Positions 1 to 5,914 of a DNA stretch of 13,900 bases are shown one piece after another (position 1 is the stretch's first letter; every line of letters begins with the position of its first letter). The translations under genes and the position numbers were made by a program. The notes under the pieces were generated by a model. The model did not search any database. It saw nothing but the letters and a program-made list of their open reading frames with translations, and was not told the DNA's origin. The stretch is from assembly GCA_027346205.1 (NCBI GenBank), contig DAIESR010000215.1, positions 1-13,900 on the forward strand. The letters are read 5' to 3'. This DNA comes from Beijerinckiaceae bacterium. Its GTDB lineage: Bacteria; Pseudomonadota; Alphaproteobacteria; Rhizobiales; Beijerinckiaceae.

Positions 1-1
1 T

Positions 2-556
2 CTCCACAAAGTATTTGCGCTAGGAATGCTCGCTTATGATCTTTCGTCATTTCGTTACCATCCCTGCCTCGATCATTGGGCGAGCCGCGTGGGCACGATG
101 CCGGCATTGGTCGTGCGCGCGCGGCGTAATGCGAGCGGCCAGACATCGGCGCTGCATTGCATCTTTCTGGATCGTGACGGCAAGCTCGCGCATCTCGTCA
201 ATCCGCGGCTGCTCGTCGGGCCGCTCGATGGCGCAATCGCCGTGCTGGCAGGCGCGGGATCGGGCCGGTCGATCTTGTGCGAGACATTCGAGACGGCGCT
301 TTCGCTCGTTGCCAAGCGCGTCTGCGGGCAAATCCTCTATGGGCTCAAACGCGAGAACATGCGGCGCGTCGAGCTGCCGCGTCATCACGAATGCATCTGC
401 GTCTTCGACGCCAAGCGCGGCGTGGATCTCTCGGCCAAGGCGATCTGCGCCGAGCTGCGGGCGCGTGCGATCCACGCCCGGCCGGCGCTCGCGAGCGAGC
501 TCACGAAAGCGGACCTTTATGGAATGTCCACTTCCTGCGAGGAGGCCGGGTTTTGA
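2..556 (+). CDS. Toprim-domain (DUF7146-like) protein, 5' end outside the window
   Basis: The frame is open from base 2 to the TGA at 554-556. An ATG lies at 26, but family-like residues (FRYHP, residues 9-13 counted from that ATG) follow almost at once. The true start is therefore probably upstream of the window. PALVVRA (26-32), a Gly/His/Leu-rich strand region and LCETFETALS (84-93) match the layout of the Toprim segment of phage primase-like proteins, where the usual motif is EGIETALS. E86 and E89 are kept, but the Gly after the first Glu is Thr. The later acidic position reads VFDAKR (D128) instead of a clear DxD, so catalytic activity is doubtful. No zinc ribbon is visible in this part. 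It overlaps the next gene by one base (TGATG). It could be an accessory partner of the full primase at 1827-3086, or a decaying copy of one. Family assignment is from remembered motifs. Confidence 0.6.
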   Translation, partial: LHKVFALGMLAYDLSSFRYHPCLDHWASRVGTMPALVVRARRNASGQTSALHCIFLDRDGKLAHLVNPRLLVGPLDGAIAVLAGAGSGRSILCETFETALSLVAKRVCGQILYGLKRENMRRVELPRHHECICVFDAKRGVDLSAKAICAELRARAIHARPALASELTKADLYGMSTSCEEAGF

Positions 557-780
557 TGGCGGATCTCTTCGAGCGTGTAGCAAAGCGGACTGATGATCGG
601 AAGGCGCCGGAGTCGGTGCAAGATAAAGCCGCCGCGCCGACATCGCATCTGCGCGAGCATTTCTGCGCGGTCTGTCGCTCCCCGGCACAATTCGGCTTCG
701 GTGTGTCGCTGCTGCAAGGCCGAGAAGGCCGCTGGGCCTGCTTCAATCATCGCGACGAGGTGAAGGAGATGCGAGGATGA
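556..780 (+). CDS. small zinc-binding phage protein (74 aa), function unknown
   Basis: The ATG at 556 shares its A with the preceding TGA, and GAGGAGG at 538-544 sits at a good distance upstream. The same frame is open much further back, but that part is antiphase to the upstream gene. The C-terminal half carries HFCAVC, then CFNH about twenty residues later, a C-x2-C / C-x2-H pattern suited to one zinc ion. The segment between reads like a short beta hairpin with FGFGVSLLQGREGRWAC. The N-terminal half is charged and probably flexible. Similar small Cys/His proteins are common in early operons of alphaproteobacterial prophages (from memory). A nucleic-acid or protein adaptor role is possible but unproven. 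The stop overlaps the next ATG. Confidence 0.65.
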   Translation: MADLFERVAKRTDDRKAPESVQDKAAAPTSHLREHFCAVCRSPAQFGFGVSLLQGREGRWACFNHRDEVKEMRG

Positions 781-1136
781 CGGTGGATAGCTCGGATTCG
801 TGCGACGGCGAACAAGCGGGATGGGAATGGGCGATTGTCGAAGTGTTCGGGCATCGCCGACATGTCGGTCGGTGCCGTGAAGAGGAGCGCTTCGGCGCGA
901 AGATGCTTCGCGTTGACATTCCGAAAAAAGGTGATCCCGCGGCGAATGGATATGAGACCGTCTATTACGGCGGATCATCGATTTTTTCTTATGCGCTGAC
1001 GGATGAGGAATCGGCTTTGCGTGCAAATAAGCCTTACGAGCCGCCGTCGCGGATCAGACTTTCGGCGCCGGCCGATTGTGATGCCGATGCTGATGACGTC
1101 GATGCATATGACGACGACGACGGGGATTTGTCGTGA
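777..1136 (+). CDS. conserved phage protein with WAIVEVFGHR motif (119 aa)
   Basis: ATGA overlap with the previous gene; AGGAG at 764-768 is the ribosome binding site. The core (about residues 16-88) has WAIVEVFGHRRHVGR, an ERFGAKMLRVDIP stretch and a YYGGSSIFSY strand. It looks like a small all-beta domain. I recall homologues as hypothetical proteins in Rhizobiales prophages with the same motifs, always near replication genes. The C-terminal 25 residues are strongly acidic (runs of Asp), which might mimic DNA or bind a basic partner. There are no catalytic signatures, signal peptide or membrane segment. The stop overlaps the GTG start of the next gene. Function is unknown. Confidence 0.65.
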   Translation: MTVDSSDSCDGEQAGWEWAIVEVFGHRRHVGRCREEERFGAKMLRVDIPKKGDPAANGYETVYYGGSSIFSYALTDEESALRANKPYEPPSRIRLSAPADCDADADDVDAYDDDDGDLS

Positions 1137-1516
1137 GCGAGCGGCGGAGGTTCCCGAACCGACGGTCCGGCTATGTCGCGCATATGCGGCATAGACAGAT
1201 CAACTATCAGATCGGCTTCGCCTTCTTCGGCTTTGCGACATGGGATCTCGGGGAAGTCGGAGAAATCTTCATCTCCTCCGATAAGCCGGGCAGCAATGCC
1301 GAGGAATGCGCGCGCGACGGAGCGATCCTCGCGTCCCATGCGCTGCAACGGGGCGCAACGATCACGCAGCTCGCGGCCTCCGTGACGCGCGGCGACAATG
1401 GTGAGGCGTCGACTTTGATCGGGGCGGCGATCGATCTCGTCGCGCGGGAAAGCCGATGCATCAAAGCAGAGCGGGCGACGATCGAGTCTTCGAGCGAGGA
1501 GACCCGAGGCGAATGA
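1133..1516 (+). CDS. TSCPD-domain-like protein (127 aa)
   Basis: The GTG start at 1133 overlaps the preceding TGA (GTGA). RFPNRRSGY near the N-terminus followed by GEVGEIFISSDKPGS (about residues 41-55) and ECARDGAILASHALQRGATITQLAASV matches the layout of small TSCPD-type proteins. That fold is named from the C-terminal zinc domain of class II ribonucleotide reductase. The Cys of the eponymous motif is absent. Stand-alone versions are common in phages and their role is unknown; regulation of nucleotide reduction is only a guess. It sits in the coupled early operon, with ATGA overlap at the end. Assignment is from memory of the pattern, not a search. Confidence 0.6.
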   Translation: MSERRRFPNRRSGYVAHMRHRQINYQIGFAFFGFATWDLGEVGEIFISSDKPGSNAEECARDGAILASHALQRGATITQLAASVTRGDNGEASTLIGAAIDLVARESRCIKAERATIESSSEETRGE

Positions 1517-1830
1517 ATAGCAATACGCAATTCGGCGCTTATTCCACGCTCGATCGGCAGATGCATGCCTTTGATCTTCTGCCGAGCGAAGTGAGGCGCG
1601 CGTGTTGGGACACTGCTGTCGATTTCAATGTGGTCGGACTTCTTAAGGCCTCGAAGAAAAGAACGGCGCGGTCGGTGGCTGCGGAGCATGTTGCTATGGA
1701 TATGCAGTTTCGCCCCGTTTTGCTCTATGCCTATTACGGACCCGATCATCCGAGCGCGGCGAAATATGTGCCGAAGGACGTGTTGAAGAAACTTGGGCTC
1801 GGGAAGCTCGGGAAGGCGGCTGTCGCATGA
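1513..1830 (+). CDS. small early phage protein, unknown function (105 aa)
   Basis: The start is set at the ATG 1513, which overlaps the previous TGA and has GAGGAGA at 1496-1502 upstream. The open frame begins earlier but would overlap the TSCPD-like gene. MHAFDLLPSEVRRACWDTAVDF (about residues 17-38) is a helical FDxLPxxVR segment resembling the start of DUF6525-type small phage proteins; this is a weak, remembered similarity. The C-terminus is basic with KKLGLGKLGK. No catalytic motif is visible. The ATGA overlap with the primase gene suggests co-translation with the replication proteins. Confidence 0.55.
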   Translation: MNSNTQFGAYSTLDRQMHAFDLLPSEVRRACWDTAVDFNVVGLLKASKKRTARSVAAEHVAMDMQFRPVLLYAYYGPDHPSAAKYVPKDVLKKLGLGKLGKAAVA

Positions 1831-3086
1831 GCGCAGGCGCTGTTTCGCAAGATCCTGATTTCGCCGATTGGATCGCGCGCGGCCGCAAGGTGAAGATCCG
1901 CGACGAGCTTTCGCGGCGCGGGCTCTGGTCGCGCCGCATGGAAGGCGACGCGGGCAATCCATGCCCCGGCTGCGGTGGCCGCGATCGTTTCGCGGTCAAC
2001 GGCCGCAAAAATGTCTTCACGTGTCGCAAGAGCGGCGTCGGCGGCGACGCCATCGCGCTCGTCGCGCATCTCGACAATTTGCCGAAGGGTTCGCAAGGCT
2101 TTCTCCTCGCTGTCGAGATCTTGACGGGCGAGCCGCCGCCGCGTCGCAAGAGCAGTGAGAGCGACGAGCAGCGCCGTGAACGCGAGGCACGGGCTGTTGC
2201 GCGGGTGCAAGCCGAAGACGCGCAGCGGCTCAAGGAAGCCGAAGACGCAAAAATCTATCGCGAGCGCGAACGCAAGCGGGCCTGGGAGATCTGGAGCCAG
2301 GCACTCCCGATCGCTGGAACGCTCGGCGAGGCCTATCTGGCCAAGCGCGGCATTGCGGTGCCGCCTGGCGCGCGGCTGCGCGCGCTCGCCAAGGCGCCTT
2401 TGTGGAGCGACGGGAAGGTGATCCATGACGGGCCGGCGCTCGTTGCCGCAATCGAAGGCCCGGATGGCCGCTTTGCCGGCATAGAGCAGATCTGGATCGA
2501 TCTCGACCAGCCGAAAGGCAAGGCGATCGTCGCCGATCCGACGACTGGCGAGCTTCTGCCGGCGAAGAAGATGCGCGGCAGCGTGAAGGGCGGCTTTGTG
2601 CTGATTGCGAAAGCGCCGAATGCAGTGAGGCGGATCGGCCTTGGCGAAGGGATAGAGACCGTGGGCTCGGTCTATTGGGCATTAAAGGCCGCGGGATCGG
2701 AAGTGCTCGACGGGGCGGAATTTCGCGCTGCTCTCTCGCTCGGCAATATGGCTGGGCCAGCGGATGGCCGGGTGCGGCATCCGACGCAGATCAAAACGGA
2801 CAAGCGCGGACGCGCGCGGCCCGTCTTCGTGCCGAATGACGAGCCTGTAGACGGTGATTGGCCGCTGATGGCGATCGAGGAGACGGTCGAGGAGCTGATC
2901 CTGCTCGGCGACGGCGATTCCGATCCTTTCACGACGCAGATGGCGATGCGTCGCGGGGCGAAGCGCTATGCGCGCGCCTATCCCTGGCTCACCGTCCGGG
3001 TCGCGTGGCCGCGCGAAGGCCAGGACTTCAACGATCAATGGCGAGATGAGCGCGGGCGAGATGAGCGCGGGGAGGTGGCGGCGTGA
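1827..3086 (+). CDS. phage DNA primase: zinc ribbon plus Toprim (419 aa)
   Basis: Probable primase making RNA primers for phage replication together with the D5-type helicase encoded at 3796. Residues 44-80 form a CHC2-like zinc ribbon: CPGCGGRDRF (C46, C49), then FTC (C66). The position of the fourth Cys is Ser (CRKSGVGGD), a variation I recall in related phage primases. Residues 108-156 are a charged coiled coil rich in Arg/Glu. A Toprim domain follows, with GEGIET (E274, E277) and LLGDGDSD (D362, D364, D366), the expected Glu and DxD metal ligands. The C-terminus is short and Arg/Glu-rich. The start overlaps the previous stop (ATGA). After its stop the + strand operon is interrupted by the inverted toxin-antitoxin pair, whose antitoxin stop lies only five bases away. 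Confidence 0.82.
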   Translation: MSAGAVSQDPDFADWIARGRKVKIRDELSRRGLWSRRMEGDAGNPCPGCGGRDRFAVNGRKNVFTCRKSGVGGDAIALVAHLDNLPKGSQGFLLAVEILTGEPPPRRKSSESDEQRREREARAVARVQAEDAQRLKEAEDAKIYRERERKRAWEIWSQALPIAGTLGEAYLAKRGIAVPPGARLRALAKAPLWSDGKVIHDGPALVAAIEGPDGRFAGIEQIWIDLDQPKGKAIVADPTTGELLPAKKMRGSVKGGFVLIAKAPNAVRRIGLGEGIETVGSVYWALKAAGSEVLDGAEFRAALSLGNMAGPADGRVRHPTQIKTDKRGRARPVFVPNDEPVDGDWPLMAIEETVEELILLGDGDSDPFTTQMAMRRGAKRYARAYPWLTVRVAWPREGQDFNDQWRDERGRDERGEVAA

Positions 3087-3091
3087 GTGTG

Positions 3092-3451
3092 TCAGACGAC
3101 CAGATCTTCCATGGCGATGCGCAAGACCATGGCCAGCCGCTTGATCAGCGTGGGATCGCCCTTGCGTTTGGCTCCCTCGAGTTCCGCAAGATAGCTTTGC
3201 GAGATCTCCGCAGCTTCCGCCAATTTCGCCTGCGTGAGCCCGCGTTTCTTGCGCCAAAAGGCGAGGGGGGTCGCGGCTGTGGCCAGCGCCAGCGCCTCTT
3301 CGGCCGTAAGCTTTTCCTCATCGCCGCGTGCCAAAGCGGCCAGCGCTTCGGCATGTTGCGCCGCGTCGGCCGCTTCGTGCAAGGCTTCAAATTCCGCCAA
3401 AGGCAGAACGACGAGGGTTTCGCCGTTCGGGGTCTTGATGGTCTGGATCAT
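3092..3451 (-). CDS. antitoxin, Phd-like N-terminus plus XRE helix-turn-helix (119 aa)
   Basis: Second gene of a minus-strand toxin-antitoxin operon. Its start lies nine bases after the toxin stop, with GAGAGGA just before ATG as ribosome binding site. Residues 62-115 are an XRE/Cro-type helix-turn-helix: WRKKRGLTQAKLAEAAEISQSYLAELE. The first 30 residues (GETLVVLPLAEFEAL) recall the strand-then-helix start of Phd/YefM antitoxins; residues 30-60 are an Ala/Glu-rich helix. The likely job is to bind and neutralise the toxin and, through the HTH, repress the operon at the dyads upstream of the toxin. The toxin-first order is that of HigBA pairs. Both genes run against all neighbours, as in an inserted cassette. 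Confidence 0.85.
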   Translation of the reverse strand: MIQTIKTPNGETLVVLPLAEFEALHEAADAAQHAEALAALARGDEEKLTAEEALALATAATPLAFWRKKRGLTQAKLAEAAEISQSYLAELEGAKRKGDPTLIKRLAMVLRIAMEDLVV

Positions 3452-3460
3452 GGTGTCCTC

Positions 3461-3700
3461 TCAATCATAGATGGCGCCGCGCGGGCCGATCTTGGTGACG
3501 ATGATTTCCTCGGGTGTCTCTTCGAAGATCACCCGAAAGTCGCCTTCGCGCAGGCGCTTGGCGGACGAGCCGACCAATTGTGTCACATCGCCCGCGCCGG
3601 TCTCGGCATAACGCGTGATCTTGGCCACAAGACGCGCCGCAACCGATTGATATTTGCGGAGATCGCGGGCGGCGGAGCGGGTGAAAGCGACTGTTTTCAT
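3461..3700 (-). CDS. RelE/HigB-like type II toxin (79 aa)
   Basis: The start is the ATG at 3700; a longer frame exists upstream but would run through the operator dyads. MKTVAFTRSAARDLRKY, then AARLVAKITRYAETG, GDVTQLVG, RLREGDFRVIFEE and IIVTKIGPRGAIYD form the compact strand-helix-helix-strand pattern of RelE/ParE-superfamily toxins, with the usual RxGDYRVIF-like core and an Arg near the C-terminus. RelE/HigB members cut mRNA on the ribosome and ParE members hit gyrase; the sequence does not decide which. There is no Shine-Dalgarno sequence before the ATG and the predicted leader is very short, so toxin translation is probably weak relative to the antitoxin. Confidence 0.85.
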   Translation of the reverse strand: MKTVAFTRSAARDLRKYQSVAARLVAKITRYAETGAGDVTQLVGSSAKRLREGDFRVIFEETPEEIIVTKIGPRGAIYD

Positions 3701-3709
3701 GCGATGAAT

Positions 3710-3724
3710 ATCGCATATTGCGAT
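3710..3724. promoter_or_regulatory. operator dyad O1 (ATCGCA-TAT-TGCGAT)
   Basis: Perfect 6-bp inverted repeat with a 3-bp centre (centre 3717). It lies over the predicted transcription start/-10 of the toxin operon. A further half-site TGCGAT at 3700-3705 overlaps the toxin start codon. It has the same core as O2, 35 bp away centre to centre. Likely bound by the XRE antitoxin alone or with the toxin. Confidence 0.6.
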
Positions 3725-3751
3725 TGCATGCACAAGGATAAAATATCGCAA
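3723..3751 (-). promoter_or_regulatory. predicted sigma70-type promoter of the toxin-antitoxin operon
   Basis: Read on the minus strand: -35 TTGCGA (3751-3746), a 17-base spacer, -10 TGCAAT (3728-3723). Transcription would begin about 15-20 bases before the toxin ATG at 3700. Each hexamer matches the consensus at four positions. Both hexamers are overlapped by the operator dyads, as expected for autoregulation. Confidence 0.45.
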
Positions 3752-3767
3752 AATGCGATATTTTATC
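3737..3767. promoter_or_regulatory. operator dyad O2, 14-bp perfect palindrome arms
   Basis: Perfect inverted repeat: GATAAAATATCGCA, 3-base centre AAA, then the exact reverse complement (centre 3752). The inner part is ATCGCA-AAA-TGCGAT, the same core as O1. It covers the predicted -35 of the toxin promoter and lies 29 bp before the helicase ATG at 3796. Binding here could therefore also influence + strand transcription. The AT-rich outer arms stand out from the GC-rich surroundings. Confidence 0.65.
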
Positions 3768-3795
3768 TGCGCTTTGGCGAAATGGGGGCAAATGG

Positions 3796-5544
3796 ATGAC
3801 GTCGCCGTCCGACGATATTTCCTCCCGCGTCGAAGGCGCTGAGATATTTGCCTTTCCGCGCGCGCAAGCTGCGCGTGCGGCGTCTGGCCTCGCCGATCAA
3901 CCGCGCAGCGGTTCCGACCGATCTTCCCAATCATCCGGAGCGGACCGGGAGGATGCCGGGGGTGGCGGCCATTCGGGCGCGGGCGGCGAAGACGGGGACC
4001 TCGATCGCAGGCTCGCGCGCTATCCTTTGACCGATCTCGGCAATGCCGAGCGTTTCGCTACGCGCAATGAAAAGAGCCTGCGCTATTGTCCGGAGATCGG
4101 CTGGCTGTGGTGGGACGGTAAGCATTGGTCGCCGCATGGCGCCGACGAGATCGTCAAGCTGCGCGAGCATGATTGCGTGCGGGCGATCCAACGCGAAGCC
4201 GATGCGATCCGCCGTACGACGGATGATTACGTCGTGAAAGAAACGAAGAGCGAGATGATCTGGTGGTCGGACAAGATCGCCGGATGGGGACGTCTTTCAG
4301 AAAGCGCGCAGAAGCTCGCGTCAATCTCCAAACGGGCGGCGGCGATGTTGGCGATCGATGTCGACAGGCTCGATGCCGATCCGATGAAGATCAATCTGCT
4401 CAATGGGACGCTGCATATCCGCAAATGCGACGACGGCGATTACGTGGCGCTGGCGCCGCATGATTCCGACAATTACATCACCAAGCTCGCTCCCGTCGCT
4501 TATGAGCCTGAGGCTCTATGTCCGCTCTTTCGGCAATTTCTCGATGAGATCCAGCCACCGAAAATCATCTCCGCCTCAAGCAGCGAAGCGGTAGGTGACC
4601 AAAAATTAGACCGCTCGATGCAGAGCTTCTTGCTGCAATGGTTCGGCTATTCGCTCACTGGCGATGTCGGTGAGCAGAAGATGGTGTTTTTCTATGGCCG
4701 CGGGCGCAACGGCAAGGGTGTCCTGGTCAATCTCATGAGCTATATCGCCGGCGATTATGCGGCGAGCGTCGGTATCGAGACCTTTCTCGATTCGGGCCGT
4801 GCGCGCGCCGGCGGCCAGGCGACACCCGATCTCGCGAAACTTCCCGGCGTAAGGCTCTTGACGACGAGCGAGCCGAAAAAGGGCGCGAGCCTCGACGAGG
4901 GCCTCGTAAAACTCGTGACCGGTGGCGATCCGATCGACGCCCGCCATCTGAATAAGAATTTCTTTCAGTTCAAGCCGGACTTGAAGCTCACCATGCAGGG
5001 CAATTATCGGCCCAAGGTGGCGGGGACGGACGAAGGTATCTGGAACCGGATCGTGCTCGTTCCCTTCAGTGTGTTCATTCCACCGGAACGGCGCGACCCG
5101 CATCTCGGCGAAAAGCTCAAAGCCGAGGCTTCGGGCGTCTTGAACCTGCTGCTCGATGGGCTGCGTCTCTGGCTCGATGAAGGCTTGAAGCTGCCCGGTG
5201 AGGTGAAACGCGCGACGGAAGAATATCGCTCCGACAGCGACCCGCTCGGACGCTTCCTCGGGGCCTGTACAGAACAGCGCATGCAGCACCGCATCAAAGC
5301 CTCCGAGATGCATGCGCTGTTCTGCGCTTGGGCCAAGGCCAATGGCGAGACCGAATGGAGTGCCAAAGGGCTTGGCCAAGCGCTGAAGGAACGGGGCATC
5401 GCGGCGAAAAAGAGCGACACGATCTGGTGGCTCGATATTGCGCTGACGAGATGCGTCAGCGATTTCGTCGACGCGGATGGCAAGCCCTGGCGGCAGCGCA
5501 ATGAGGAGGATTGGGTCGGCGGAGGCGATGACGATGAGCGGTGA
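3796..5544 (+). CDS. phage/plasmid helicase-primase, P4/D5 family (SF3 ATPase, 582 aa)
   Basis: A replicative helicase that would load at the phage origin. Residues 25-70 are a Gly/Ser/Asp-rich linker. LTDLGNAERF (78-87) and IGWLWWDGKHW (101-111) are the typical N-terminal signature of P4-alpha-like proteins. A D5_N region follows. The SF3 ATPase has Walker A GRGRNGKG (301-308), a Walker B-like strand ending LLTTSEP (354-360), sensor MQGN (400-403) and the arginine-finger motif WNRIVLVPF (R418). The last 130 residues contain an HTH-like segment (LGRFLGACTEQR...) that in P4 alpha contacts origin repeats. No catalytic primase domain is seen, so priming presumably comes from the gene at 1827. 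ATG 3796 is chosen because family similarity starts well inside; GGGGG at 3784-3788 is a weak ribosome binding site. The repeat cluster just downstream is a plausible target. Confidence 0.88.
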   Translation: MTSPSDDISSRVEGAEIFAFPRAQAARAASGLADQPRSGSDRSSQSSGADREDAGGGGHSGAGGEDGDLDRRLARYPLTDLGNAERFATRNEKSLRYCPEIGWLWWDGKHWSPHGADEIVKLREHDCVRAIQREADAIRRTTDDYVVKETKSEMIWWSDKIAGWGRLSESAQKLASISKRAAAMLAIDVDRLDADPMKINLLNGTLHIRKCDDGDYVALAPHDSDNYITKLAPVAYEPEALCPLFRQFLDEIQPPKIISASSSEAVGDQKLDRSMQSFLLQWFGYSLTGDVGEQKMVFFYGRGRNGKGVLVNLMSYIAGDYAASVGIETFLDSGRARAGGQATPDLAKLPGVRLLTTSEPKKGASLDEGLVKLVTGGDPIDARHLNKNFFQFKPDLKLTMQGNYRPKVAGTDEGIWNRIVLVPFSVFIPPERRDPHLGEKLKAEASGVLNLLLDGLRLWLDEGLKLPGEVKRATEEYRSDSDPLGRFLGACTEQRMQHRIKASEMHALFCAWAKANGETEWSAKGLGQALKERGIAAKKSDTIWWLDIALTRCVSDFVDADGKPWRQRNEEDWVGGGDDDER

Positions 5545-5630
5545 CGGACGAAGCATCCGCTGCTCTACGCTGCGCTGCAAAGCCAGAAGGTCTGTGTTTG
5601 TTCCTATTTTGGGATGATGCATGCTCCCGT

Positions 5631-5852
5631 GGGAGGATCGCGGCGGGAGGATCAGTGCATTGAAATTAAAGCGTTTGGGAGGATAGGGAGGATTATGCGC
5701 AATGACCGCGTAGCGCGTATAGGAAATTAAAAAAAGCCCTTACGCGTTTCATAGCAAAAAATCATCCCATTCTTCTTATCCTCCCAGGGCCATTGTTTTT
5801 AAAAGATAATTTAATGGGAGGATAAAAAGTGATCCTCCCAAAGTGGGAGGAT
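5631..5852. repeat. iteron-like octamer cluster, GGGAGGAT x8
   Basis: Exact copies on the + strand at 5631-5638, 5645-5652, 5677-5684, 5686-5693, 5816-5823 and 5845-5852. Copies on the minus strand (ATCCTCCC) are at 5778-5785 and 5832-5839. Six of the eight are preceded by T (TGGGAGGAT). Two blocks of four are separated by about 85 bp of AT-rich sequence. The variant GGGATGAT occurs at 5611-5618 (+) and 5761-5768 (-). I noticed only three other single copies in the rest of the window, all inside genes (3947, 7907, 8885). Confidence 0.75.
5815..5852 (+). promoter_or_regulatory. two mutually exclusive hairpins upstream of the NusG-like gene
   Basis: TGGGAGGAT (5815-5823) can pair with ATCCTCCCA (5832-5840) across an 8-base loop. 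The same ATCCTCCCA can instead pair with TGGGAGGAT (5844-5852) across a 3-base loop. Both stems are 9 bp and perfect. They lie 60-100 bases before the ATG at 5915. In RNA the two forms compete, as in attenuators; at DNA level they may simply be inverted iterons. Confidence 0.4.
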
Positions 5853-5914
5853 GAATGAAAGAGACAAAAACTTGGCTCTAAGAACTTGAACATAGAAACG
5901 AGCGAGGTGCAAAA

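Larger units (their letters stand above)
5545..5914. other. 370-bp gap: candidate replication origin with repeats and AT-rich DNA
   Basis: No convincing gene. The segment holds eight exact GGGAGGAT octamers and two GGGATGAT variants between 5611 and 5852. AT-rich tracts lie between them, for example 5791-5815 with only three G/C bases in 25, and 5709-5733. It follows the D5 helicase directly, and helicase-adjacent iterons plus an AT-rich unwinding region are the layout of P4-type origins. The helicase frame after its TGA stays open to a TAA near 5730, and a GTG frame at 5541-5663 overlaps the helicase stop. Neither resembles a known protein. The low GC compared with flanking genes fits a cis-acting region. 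Confidence 0.5.

Noticed and set aside
3083..3799. A 238-codon + strand frame from GTG 3083 (overlapping the primase stop) to TGA 3799 (overlapping the helicase ATG), antisense to the toxin-antitoxin pair
   Set aside because: The overlaps at both ends look like a coupled gene, but it is codon-for-codon antisense to both minus-strand genes, where stops would need TCA, TTA or CTA codons that are rare in GC-rich genes. Its translation resembles no protein, while both minus-strand products match known families and have a promoter/operator.
4606..5622. A 338-codon minus-strand frame inside the helicase gene
   Set aside because: Antisense shadow of the D5 helicase, whose motifs are complete; no family-like sequence in the shadow.
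5631..5852. CRISPR array
   Set aside because: Repeats are only 8 bp, occur in both orientations and have irregular spacing (1 to 85 bp); no cas gene.
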